Assembly (NCBI GenBank): GCA_017656425.1
Contig: JACDNV010000005.1
Span: 62,001 to 126,000 of the forward strand
From: Candidatus Neomarinimicrobiota bacterium
GTDB taxonomy: Bacteria > Fidelibacterota > UBA2242 > B5-G15
Direction: 5' to 3'
DNA: 64,000 bases
The position numbers and the translations under genes are program-made. Of this stretch, positions 8,574-16,530 are shown one piece after another. Position 1 is the stretch's first letter, and each line of letters starts with the position of its first letter. The notes below the pieces were generated by a model. That model was given only the letters and a program-made list of their open reading frames with translations. It did not search any database and was not told where the DNA came from.

Positions 8574-9421
8574 TTTTGTCCTCCAGTTATTTCAATTCGA
8601 TTCTTCATAGGGACTACGTTATAGTAAATATCCTCTATAGCTAAATAAATAAAAAATAGGTCTTTATATGTGTGATTCCAATCACTAATTGAAGATAGAT
8701 GTAATACAGGTTTCTTCTTTGGATTGGCTTTTTCAAAAATTTTTATTATTTCCTTTTCATTCATATTTACAAGATGTATCATATCAATATCCATGTCATT
8801 TATTTTAATAAAGTCATTGAAATTCTCCACCTCAATCTCAATTTTTATATTTTTCCGTGCCGGACCAAGCTCGGAGGTTATATTTTTAAGGATACTTTCA
8901 ATGTCACCGCCATATTTTACGTGTTCATTTGTAATATAAATTGAATCTTTGAGCCCTTCGCCTCTTAAAATACCACCACCTATCTGAAATGCATAGTTGT
9001 CAAAGGTCTCATAAAGGGGAACTATTTTATTTGGCGTTATAAGTTTTTTACTGTATTGTTCAAAAAATTTTACGTATTCTTCTGTCTTTGTTGCAATATA
9101 GCAAGTTCTTCCGATTAAATACTCGAGAATTCTCCTCCTTGATAATATATGCGGTATTTTCCCATTAAATGTAAAAATTTTCTGATTTTTTTTAATTTTG
9201 TCGCCATCTTTAATATGCCATTGTAGTTTTATCTCATCTTGGTAATCAGAAAATAATATGTCAACTAATTTTTTGCCTGCGAAAGTGCATTCGTCATCAG
9301 AGATAAGATGTGCCTGGCCAAATTTTGGATATGGGGTGACCACTTCTGTGGTCAGGTCCCCATCTCCAATCTCTGTCCTTTCTACAATTTTAATTATTTC
9401 TTTTACGAGAGTTTTATTCAT
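8570..9421 (-). CDS. Divergent NadC-fold protein (quinolinate phosphoribosyltransferase-like), catalytic residues replaced
   Basis: The 283-residue length and order of motifs follow nicotinate-nucleotide pyrophosphorylase: TEIGDGDLTTEVV at the N-terminus, EYLIGRTCYIATKT where NadC has NLLQR.SGIAT.T, and NYAFQIGGGILRGEGLKD where NadC has KYAV..GGG.NHR.GL.D. The residues that bind quinolinate and PRPP are mostly changed: the TRKTTPG loop reads LITPNKI, the His-Arg of NHR is gone, and the KDNH motif reads TNEH. Ordinary NadC activity is therefore unlikely. It sits in an ECF-sigma/Spy operon, overlapping both neighbours, with no NAD-biosynthesis gene nearby. It may be a pseudoenzyme or a sensor; that role is inference. 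Confidence 0.7.
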   Translation of the reverse strand: MNKTLVKEIIKIVERTEIGDGDLTTEVVTPYPKFGQAHLISDDECTFAGKKLVDILFSDYQDEIKLQWHIKDGDKIKKNQKIFTFNGKIPHILSRRRILEYLIGRTCYIATKTEEYVKFFEQYSKKLITPNKIVPLYETFDNYAFQIGGGILRGEGLKDSIYITNEHVKYGGDIESILKNITSELGPARKNIKIEIEVENFNDFIKINDMDIDMIHLVNMNEKEIIKIFEKANPKKKPVLHLSSISDWNHTYKDLFFIYLAIEDIYYNVVPMKNRIEITGGQK

Positions 9422-9968
9422 CTAATTCTATTACTTTGATATCTTCTATTTCCTTATTCGACATGTTTTCATCAAACCAGACCATATCATAACATGGTAT
9501 TATCTCATCGGTATCTACATTTATTTTTACCTTTCCAGACATCGGACAATAACCTCTTAGTAAGTGTCTGAATGGCATTGACTTTTTTAGCAATTTTTTT
9601 TGCTCATCAGTCAATACTTTTGCAATATCAAGTTTCTTCTGAATTTTTAGTTTCAAAAGTTTTCCACGAATAGTATTCACGTTATCAATTGCCTTCTGAA
9701 TTTCTTTTTCCGAAGCTTCTTTGTCAACAAGTTCTGAAAGTTCTAGTCTTGCTATTTTCAAATCAGCCATAAGTTTTATGCTCTCTTTTTTATATTTCCT
9801 TTGTATTTCTTTCAATTTTGCGATTTGATCGTCAGTTAATTGTAGCTTCTCAGTCATTTCTGGAGCTATTATCATTTTTTTGTGTATCATTCTTCTTTGC
9901 ATTTGTTGTCCAAAGATAGTACTTGCAAGAAGCAAGGTGATTGTTGAAAAAACTATTAATCTTTTCAT
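9414..9968 (-). CDS. Spy/CpxP-like periplasmic protein (LTxxQ repeats) with Cys-containing C-terminus
   Basis: The 184-residue protein starts with a signal peptide (LIVFSTITLLLASTIFGQQ). The mature part is a charged all-helical hairpin with two LTxxQ motifs, LQLTDDQIAKLKEI near residue 45 and VLTDEQKKLL near 118, the signature of the Spy/CpxP/ZraP family of ATP-independent periplasmic chaperones and metal-responsive regulators. A C-terminal extension of about 45 residues is unusual: it contains GYCPMSGKVKINV and IIPCYDMVWF, two cysteines in a compact segment that could bind metal or form a disulfide. It overlaps both neighbours by a few bases in the ECF-sigma operon. Confidence 0.78.
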   Translation of the reverse strand: MKRLIVFSTITLLLASTIFGQQMQRRMIHKKMIIAPEMTEKLQLTDDQIAKLKEIQRKYKKESIKLMADLKIARLELSELVDKEASEKEIQKAIDNVNTIRGKLLKLKIQKKLDIAKVLTDEQKKLLKKSMPFRHLLRGYCPMSGKVKINVDTDEIIPCYDMVWFDENMSNKEIEDIKVIELDE

Positions 9969-10498
9969 TTTTTATCCTCCTCTCTTTTTATCTCTTTTTC
10001 TTCCTTTATAAAAACTTTCATCATTTGCATTCTGAATTTGTCTTCAAAGATAAGGTACTTGAGTTGCTGCTCTGGAGTTAATATATCAGACAGCCCTCGT
10101 ATAAATTTTTCTTTTTCATTAATGATATCCTTGTCTATGCCATATAGCTTATCAATGTAGCTATTGACTTCTCTGCTTGTGATGGACCCATCTTTTTTGT
10201 CGATTTCTTCTTCAATTTTTTTGACTAGATACATCTTTTCTTTGTATTTATCTCTTATGATGTCTTCAAGATTATTAAACCTCGGGAAAAACCTGGTTGA
10301 TTGATCCTCAGTCAGGTCGAGATACTCTGTGAGTTTCCATATTTTAATTGTTCTTAATCTCTCTGCTTTTCCCATTCCGTGCATATTTCTTTCCCACGTA
10401 GGCACTGGTTTTATAGGCGGTCGTTTTGGAGGTTGTCCCTGTGCTATTACCATTGATATAAAAATTGTGGTAATAATTAAAAGTTTTAAGATTTTCAT
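9965..10498 (-). CDS. Spy/CpxP-like periplasmic protein
   Basis: The product is about 177 residues. The frame is open 21 codons further upstream, but the ATG at 10498 is chosen because AAGGAG sits at the right distance before it and it begins a clean signal peptide (MKILKLLIITTIFISMVIAQ). The mature protein has a Pro-rich linker (PPKRPPIKPVP) and then a long charged helical region with YLDLTEDQSTRFFPRF near residue 62 and LTPEQQLKYLIFEDKF near 140, both LTxxQ-type motifs. It is a paralogue-like partner of the next gene, overlapping it by four bases, and probably a periplasmic chaperone made when the ECF sigma factor is released. Confidence 0.75.
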   Translation of the reverse strand: MKILKLLIITTIFISMVIAQGQPPKRPPIKPVPTWERNMHGMGKAERLRTIKIWKLTEYLDLTEDQSTRFFPRFNNLEDIIRDKYKEKMYLVKKIEEEIDKKDGSITSREVNSYIDKLYGIDKDIINEKEKFIRGLSDILTPEQQLKYLIFEDKFRMQMMKVFIKEEKEIKREEDKK

Positions 10499-10511
10499 TG
10501 CATACTCCTTT

Positions 10512-11099
10512 TTATAATGAGCCAGCATATAATTGCTTTGCAAAATGCTCAAATTCCTCATCTTTCATTGCATTTATGATATTGCTTTCTTCATAGCCAG
10601 AAGGGTACGTTATGGTATAGAGTATAAATTCTTTCTTTATTTCATCTATATTGTTTATCTGATCCACAATTGATTCATCAGAATTGATAATCAAATTGTA
10701 GAAACTATAATCGTTTATTTCTTTTAGTATTTCGTATGTTGTATTCATATTACCTTTTTTAAATCCAATAAAGCTGAGATTATTAATAGTTAAAATTCCA
10801 ACTGTAAAGATTAAGGCAATCAATAGTGAAATTGAAGGTACAATTCTACCTATCATTTTTTTTCTCTTTTCAAGTTTATTGATTTTTGAATTGACGTTAA
10901 ATACTATCTCTGCTCCTATGTCAGGCAAATCCGGCTTTTCTTCAATTCTGATAGAGCTATAGATTTTTTTGATATCAGAGTAAAAGCTATTGCACTTGCT
11001 ACATGTTTTTATATGATCTAATACAATATTTTTATCCCTATCGCTACATTCTCCCAAAGCATATAATGGAATCAATATGCTCACTTTTTTGCAATTCAT
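10512..11099 (-). CDS. Zinc-finger anti-sigma factor, single-pass membrane protein
   Basis: The 195-residue protein has an N-terminal anti-sigma zinc-binding motif, DHIKTCSKCN (H-x3-C-x2-C, residues about 29-38), with an upstream Cys in ALGECS, then one transmembrane segment (IVPSISLLIALIFTVGIL, about residues 87-104) and a small periplasmic domain of about 90 residues. This is the classic layout for an anti-sigma factor that holds an ECF sigma factor at the membrane. Its start overlaps the sigma-factor stop by four bases, supporting a cognate pair. The signal sensed and the protease that would cleave it are unknown. Confidence 0.87.
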   Translation of the reverse strand: MNCKKVSILIPLYALGECSDRDKNIVLDHIKTCSKCNSFYSDIKKIYSSIRIEEKPDLPDIGAEIVFNVNSKINKLEKRKKMIGRIVPSISLLIALIFTVGILTINNLSFIGFKKGNMNTTYEILKEINDYSFYNLIINSDESIVDQINNIDEIKKEFILYTITYPSGYEESNIINAMKDEEFEHFAKQLYAGSL

Positions 11100-11632
11100 A
11101 GCTTATTTTTCCTCAATAGATAATTTCTCAAATTTTTAATAGCATGTGAAAAGTTTACTTTTGCGGCATTTTCGGTGCTATCAATAATACTTGCAATCTG
11201 TTTAAAAGGTAAATTGTGAAATACTCTGAGAATTACTATTGATTGCTGTTTCTTGGGTAGTTTTGATATTGCTTTCAATAAAATTCTACGATCGTATTTT
11301 GTCACAGAGATTTGGTCGTTGTTGTCTTCGTGAGTTGGCTCTTTTTCGTAGTTATTGACGTATCTTTTTCTTTTCTTTATATGATTTATTCCAGTGTTTA
11401 TGGCGATTCGATATAGCCATGTTGATATGCTTGAATTCCCTCTGAAAGTATTAATTTTTTTATATGCCTTTAAAAATGTATCCTGAGTCAAATCCTTAGC
11501 CTCCTCATAGTCCCTGAGCATTCTTAGAAAAAGCAGATATATCATTTTATAGTTTTCCAGTATTATACGGTTGAATTCTTCCTGATTCAAATACCTGTCC
11601 CGATTTTTCAAATTAACCACTTTTTTAGACAT
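11096..11632 (-). CDS. RNA polymerase ECF-type sigma factor
   Basis: This 178-residue sigma-70-family protein has only regions 2 and 4. Region 2 shows MLRDYEEAKDLTQDTFLKAYKKI and FRGNSSISTWLYRIAINTGIN (about residues 40-85); region 4 shows LPKKQQSIVILRVFHNLPFKQIASII and a helix-turn-helix ending in NAAKVNFSHAIKNLR (about 125-170). It heads a six-gene overlapping operon running to 7623. Auto-regulation is usual for such operons but no clear ECF promoter was identified in the 40 bases between it and addA. Confidence 0.94.
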   Translation of the reverse strand: MSKKVVNLKNRDRYLNQEEFNRIILENYKMIYLLFLRMLRDYEEAKDLTQDTFLKAYKKINTFRGNSSISTWLYRIAINTGINHIKKRKRYVNNYEKEPTHEDNNDQISVTKYDRRILLKAISKLPKKQQSIVILRVFHNLPFKQIASIIDSTENAAKVNFSHAIKNLRNYLLRKNKL

Positions 11633-11672
11633 AAAGAGCTACAATAGGTTAAAAGTTTATATTTTTAGAGAT

Positions 11673-14600
11673 TTATGGGGTTATATTTTTAAGGTTTTCT
11701 ATTACAGATAATATAAGTTCGTTATTAACGGTTGTTCGTATAGTTTTATTGTTTCTAAGAAAGTGGATTAAATATTCTCTTACTGGTAGATGGTAACATT
11801 CATAAAGTACTGTAGCGTACAGGTCTAATTGGGCTTTGTACTTTTTTATAACTGTGTCATTCTTGGATAATTCGCTATGGTCTGTTTTGTAATCTATTAT
11901 ATAATATGACTGTTCATTCTTTAAGAGCAGATCTATGGCCCCTTCTATGAATATGTTATTAATATATCCCATTACCTCTACTTCTGTTTTTATTTCTTGA
12001 GAGTTTCTGATTAGCTGGTAAACTGGATTTCCGGATGAAGCAAAATTTTCAATCCAGTTGAAGATTTCATTGATAAGTATTGACTTTTCCTTGCCAGTCA
12101 ATCTTTGTATATTGATTAAATCAACTATATAATTCTTTATATCATCTAAATTTTTGTAATCCCATAATGATAAAGCTTTATGAACTAAGTTTCCCAGTTC
12201 AACTGGATTAAGTGGAGTTGAGTCGGCGATCACATTATATGGAGTGATAGTTGAAATGGTTTTATCAGCGTATTCAGTTGGAGTTATTCTTGTAATTTTT
12301 TTCTCAATTGGAGAAGTTCTGGTCCTTATTTCATCTATTTTGTCTTTCGAAAATCTGGGTCTCTTGTAATTTTTTAGAGCAATTTCTTCATAGTGAACTT
12401 CCTCTTTTCCAATTCTTATATCCTCTGGGATTATTTCTTTGATTGTTATAGATGATTTAAGATTATTCTTTTGAAGGTATTGTCTTAAGGATTGCCAGTT
12501 TATATTGTATCTTGTTCTTTCTTTTTCGATACCTGTTATTATCAGGTGGGAACTTGCTCTTGTTACGCCAACATAAAATATTCTTTTTTCCTCTGCAGCA
12601 TCTTTCAATTGTTCTAGTTTTTTTAGAGCTTTTACGATTGCTGGTTCTTCTTTAGTTGCCTGATCTTTGATATTCAATACTGTTCCAGCATTTTCGTCAG
12701 TGAAGATTAGAGGTGATGATGTAGTTAGGCTATATGATAAGGGAATTATCACCACCGGGAAATCGAGCCCTTTTGAGGAATGTATTGTCATAATTTTTAC
12801 TGAATCTTCATCAGTGTCTTCCTTAAGTGCCTCACCTTCTTTTACGTTTATATTTTTGTAAGTGTTTATTTTTCTTACAAAATCAACTGGACTGAGACCA
12901 GAGATTGAATACCACTCGCGGGCTAAGTTTAGTAATTTTTTAACATTTGCTACTTTTCTTTTCCCCTCTTTTAAGTTTGCTAAAATTGATAGGTAGTTTG
13001 TTTCCTCTATAATATTTTCAAGAAGGTTGATAATATTGTCTTCATATAGCAGAGATTGGAGCTTTAAATAAAGATTTTTAAAAAATTCCAGTTTAGAGAT
13101 ATCGTTTTCGCTTAAATTAAACTTTTTATTGTTATATAAATACTTGTGTAATCCCTCGGTAATTGTACCCGCTGTCGCAAGCTCGTTGATAGCATCATCA
13201 CTGATAGCAAACATGCTTGACCTGATAGTTCCAATAAGAGCAGGTTCATCATAGAAATTTATAAGTGCTCTAATAAAATTGATGAGATCTTTTACTTCTG
13301 GTAGGTTATAGAATCCAAATCCTGTAAGTGTGTGATAAGGAATATTCATCTCCTTAAGTGCCTTTTCGTACTTTTCCTGATGGGTATAAGCTCTTAATAG
13401 AATTGCTATATCTTTGTATTTTACTTTGTCAAATTTATTATCTTTGACTTTGTATATGGTTAGATTATTTACCATATCTTTAATTTTATTGGCGATCAGG
13501 AATGCTTCCAGCTCTATATAATCGATGTTCTCTTCTGGAATTTTTTTATCGTGTTTTAATATTATGATTTCTACGGGTTTATTAGTAATCCTTGGTTTAT
13601 TTTGAGCTTTAATAGGCACTGATGGATAAGATGCTTCAAAGGGGTAAATGGTTTTGGAAGATTTAAACAGCTTTGGGAAAATTTCATTTTGAAAGTCGAC
13701 AAGCTTGTCTATACTTCGATAGTTTATCAAAAGCTCGTCTGTTTTGAGCTTATTTTTTTGCTGATTCATAATTTCGACTACTGCTCCTCTGAATCGATAT
13801 ATGGATTGTTTTTCATCACCAACAAAGAATACTTTGATTTTCGGATTATTGTTTAATATTTCTTGTATTATTTCATGTTGCACCGGATTTATATCCTGAA
13901 ACTCATCAACAAGTAAATATTTAAATCTTTTACAGAATTGAATTGCTCTTTCAGATTTCGAGTTTAAAAATTCTATTGCATATAATTCCATTCCTGTAAA
14001 ATCAAGTAAACCATTTAACTCAAGTTCCTGCCTATATTTATCCAGAAATTCATTTATCAAGTTATAAGCATGCGTGTTTACTTCGATAAATTTTTCATCA
14101 ATATCGGATAATGAAAGCCTCTTCAAAAAGTTTATTTCACTGTAATATTCATTTTTTAATTCCTGGTATAGTCGGTAACATTTTAGATCAATGTTTTTTA
14201 GTTTATCGGCTCTGTCGGAGAAGAAAGAAGTAAAGTCGTCTCTATCAATATTGTTTTTTTCAAAATTATTGAGGAATAGCAGTTGATTTTCATTAAGTTG
14301 ATCCTTAAATGGTAGAAGGGAGGTAATAAGGTTTTTGATTCTCTCGTCTCTTAAATAGGATTTTAACATAGAATTTACAATATTATTAATAATTGAAATA
14401 TAGGAATTTATATCAGTCAGTTTATTTTTATATTTTTTTATTAGGAAATATCTTTCCCAGCTGTTAAAGATAAGCTTTTTAATTTTATTAATAGACATGT
14501 ATTTTAATAAAATCTTTAATTCTTTGGAGTCATTTTCTATGTGATCGCTTAAAAACCTGTTTGTAAATCTTTCCCTTATTATATTTTCTTCTGCCTCGTC

Positions 14601-14948
14601 TATAATCGTATAGTTATATGGTAATTGAGTACTGTCTATGTTTTCCTGAATTATTCTTGCACAAAAACTATGTATGGTGGATATAAATGAGTTAGATATA
14701 GCATGCTGAAGTTCTATCAAATTATTAAATAATTTCTCCTTATATAGTTCTTCATAAACTCTTTCCTTCATTTCCGTGGCGGCTTTTTCTGTAAATGTAA
14801 TGGCGACAAGTTGGTCAATATCTGCTTTACCTGACCTGATTAGATCGACAAATCTGTCAACAAGCATTTTAGTTTTGCCTGTACCTGCAGATGCACATAT
14901 CATTATGGATTCATCATTTGTTAGCTTACTTTTACTGTTATATGACAT
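11673..14948 (-). CDS. addA: AddA-like UvrD-family helicase/nuclease (RecB-type recombination)
   Basis: The 1091-residue protein has a Walker A at the N-terminus (ICASAGTGKTKMLVDRF), the helicase motif LLVDEFQDINPVQ near residue 348, VFFVGDEKQSIYRFRGA near 376, motif V/VI regions (MTIHSSKGLDFPVVIIP near 717; RIFYVGVTRAS near 791) and a C-terminal RecB-like nuclease domain (EGAIDLLL ... YYIIDYKTD, about 1010-1035). This is the AddA/RecB plan: unwinding and resection of double-strand breaks before RecA loading. The usual Q-motif before Walker A is shortened here. The partner addB is nearby but separated by an opposite-strand gene. Not adjacent in transcription to the sigma operon in an obvious way, although only 40 bases separate them. 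Confidence 0.88.
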   Translation of the reverse strand: MSYNSKSKLTNDESIMICASAGTGKTKMLVDRFVDLIRSGKADIDQLVAITFTEKAATEMKERVYEELYKEKLFNNLIELQHAISNSFISTIHSFCARIIQENIDSTQLPYNYTIIDEAEENIIRERFTNRFLSDHIENDSKELKILLKYMSINKIKKLIFNSWERYFLIKKYKNKLTDINSYISIINNIVNSMLKSYLRDERIKNLITSLLPFKDQLNENQLLFLNNFEKNNIDRDDFTSFFSDRADKLKNIDLKCYRLYQELKNEYYSEINFLKRLSLSDIDEKFIEVNTHAYNLINEFLDKYRQELELNGLLDFTGMELYAIEFLNSKSERAIQFCKRFKYLLVDEFQDINPVQHEIIQEILNNNPKIKVFFVGDEKQSIYRFRGAVVEIMNQQKNKLKTDELLINYRSIDKLVDFQNEIFPKLFKSSKTIYPFEASYPSVPIKAQNKPRITNKPVEIIILKHDKKIPEENIDYIELEAFLIANKIKDMVNNLTIYKVKDNKFDKVKYKDIAILLRAYTHQEKYEKALKEMNIPYHTLTGFGFYNLPEVKDLINFIRALINFYDEPALIGTIRSSMFAISDDAINELATAGTITEGLHKYLYNNKKFNLSENDISKLEFFKNLYLKLQSLLYEDNIINLLENIIEETNYLSILANLKEGKRKVANVKKLLNLAREWYSISGLSPVDFVRKINTYKNINVKEGEALKEDTDEDSVKIMTIHSSKGLDFPVVIIPLSYSLTTSSPLIFTDENAGTVLNIKDQATKEEPAIVKALKKLEQLKDAAEEKRIFYVGVTRASSHLIITGIEKERTRYNINWQSLRQYLQKNNLKSSITIKEIIPEDIRIGKEEVHYEEIALKNYKRPRFSKDKIDEIRTRTSPIEKKITRITPTEYADKTISTITPYNVIADSTPLNPVELGNLVHKALSLWDYKNLDDIKNYIVDLINIQRLTGKEKSILINEIFNWIENFASSGNPVYQLIRNSQEIKTEVEVMGYINNIFIEGAIDLLLKNEQSYYIIDYKTDHSELSKNDTVIKKYKAQLDLYATVLYECYHLPVREYLIHFLRNNKTIRTTVNNELILSVIENLKNITP

Positions 14949-15030
14949 AATACCTGACAGAATATTGTTTATACAGATTAAATATAATAAAATTGGATGT
15001 GATATTGTAGTTGTATTTTGGGGAGTAAAG

Positions 15031-16530
15031 ATGCCTTTTTATAGCATATTTAGAAGTGATTGGATCGGGTTTATAGTATATTTTTTTCTTATCATTTCAA
15101 TGGTTGGAATAAGTAATATATTATTTAAAAGATTGAAAATACAACCGGAGGTAACCAGATATTTTGTTCATATAGGCGTTGGTATATTGGTAGTTACTTG
15201 TCCATTTACCATTAGATCTCCGCTTATACCTGCTATTCTTGCATCTATTTTTATAGTTTTAAATTCTATAAACATTATTATGAATAGGTGGAAGGGTATT
15301 CATGGGATTGAGAGATTTAGTTTGGGGACTGTATTTTTCCCGTTATCATTTTTAATACTGATATTGCTTTACTGGGATAGAGCATATATTTTGATAACTG
15401 GTATGCTGATAATGACGCTATCAGATCCTCTTGCATCAATTATTGGTAATAGGTTTATGAGCAAAAGGTTTAAGCCGTGGAAAGATGAAAAGAGCGTCCT
15501 TGGCAGTTTCATAGTTTTTATCTCATCTTTTTTTATCACAGTAATTGTTCTTTTTTTGGCTGGAAAATACATTGATTCTTTTGATGGGAATATTATTCGA
15601 ATAATTTTAATAAGCATTTATGTGGCTGTAATTTCGATGGTATTAGAGGCTGCTTCCTGGTCTGGCTCTGATAATATCACTCTACCTTTATTTTCAGCAC
15701 TTATGCTTGATATCTGCATAGGAGCCAATTGGAATAAATTGATTTTAATAGGAGGTTGGTTACTATTTAGCTTCTTCCTTGCTTTTGCGTCTCTAAAATT
15801 ACATTCCCTTGATCTAGGGGGATCATTTGGTGCTATGATTATTGGTTCGATTGTATTTTCTATTGGCGGTTTACCATGGGTTGTGCCAATGGTAGTTTTT
15901 TATATTTTGTCTTCCATTCTTTCAAAGATAGGGAAATCTAAGAAGAAAATTATAAGGGAGGTGGTCGAAAAAGATGATATACGGGATGTTTATCAGGTCT
16001 TGGCAAATGGCATAGTAGCTTTTATCTGTGCACTGTTATATTGGTACACAGGCGATGATATATTTTTTATTTTTTTCCTGGGTTCGATAGCAGCAGCAAC
16101 TGCAGACACATGGGGGACTGAGATCGGGGTTTTATCGAAGGCGAAACCAGTTAATATTATACGATTTTATCCTGTAGAAGCTGGCTCCTCAGGTGGGATA
16201 ACTGTCCTTGGAACATTTGGTGCTTTTCTCGGAGCATCAGCTCTTTCTATTTCTGGATTGCTGAGTACTATTGAGAAATCGAGGATTTTTATACCTATAA
16301 TAATTGGTGGATTTCTTGGTGCCCTGACAGATTCTATTCTGGGGGCAACAATCCAGGCTCAATATAGATGCCCATCATGCGGTAAACTCACTGAAAAACG
16401 TAAACATTGTAATGGCGCAGTGACTAAAATAGAGTCCGGTTTATCGTTTGTCAATAACGATTTTGTTAATCTTATATGTACTTTTTCGGGCGGGGTTTAT
16501 TCTGTTATTTTATATAAGCTTTTTAATTAA
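15031..16530 (+). CDS. Fused prenol kinase (SEC59/VTE5-like) and prenyl-phosphate kinase (DUF92/VTE6-like) membrane protein
   Basis: The frame is open upstream, but the ATG at 15031 follows GGGGAG at good spacing and lies outside addA, giving 499 residues. The N-terminal half (about 1-215) matches CTP-dependent dolichol/phytol kinases: EVTRYFVHIGVGI, LIMTLSDPLASIIGNRF and DEKSVLGSFIVF. The C-terminal half (about 235-499) is a DUF92/TMEM19 domain: LDLGGSFGAMIIGS, AAATADTWGTEIGVLS, EAGSSGGITVLGTFGA and a Cys pair in YRCPSCGKLTEKRKHCNG. In plants and cyanobacteria VTE5 and VTE6 act in sequence (phytol to phytyl-phosphate to phytyl-diphosphate), so a bifunctional isoprenol-salvage enzyme is likely. 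About 12 transmembrane helices. It diverges from addA and its last three bases overlap the addB stop. Confidence 0.8.
   Translation: MPFYSIFRSDWIGFIVYFFLIISMVGISNILFKRLKIQPEVTRYFVHIGVGILVVTCPFTIRSPLIPAILASIFIVLNSINIIMNRWKGIHGIERFSLGTVFFPLSFLILILLYWDRAYILITGMLIMTLSDPLASIIGNRFMSKRFKPWKDEKSVLGSFIVFISSFFITVIVLFLAGKYIDSFDGNIIRIILISIYVAVISMVLEAASWSGSDNITLPLFSALMLDICIGANWNKLILIGGWLLFSFFLAFASLKLHSLDLGGSFGAMIIGSIVFSIGGLPWVVPMVVFYILSSILSKIGKSKKKIIREVVEKDDIRDVYQVLANGIVAFICALLYWYTGDDIFFIFFLGSIAAATADTWGTEIGVLSKAKPVNIIRFYPVEAGSSGGITVLGTFGAFLGASALSISGLLSTIEKSRIFIPIIIGGFLGALTDSILGATIQAQYRCPSCGKLTEKRKHCNGAVTKIESGLSFVNNDFVNLICTFSGGVYSVILYKLFN

Noticed and set aside
14776-15030. Upstream extension of the prenol-kinase frame
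   Set aside because: It overlaps the conserved Walker A region of addA on the other strand; the ATG at 15031 has a strong ribosome site and fits the family start.
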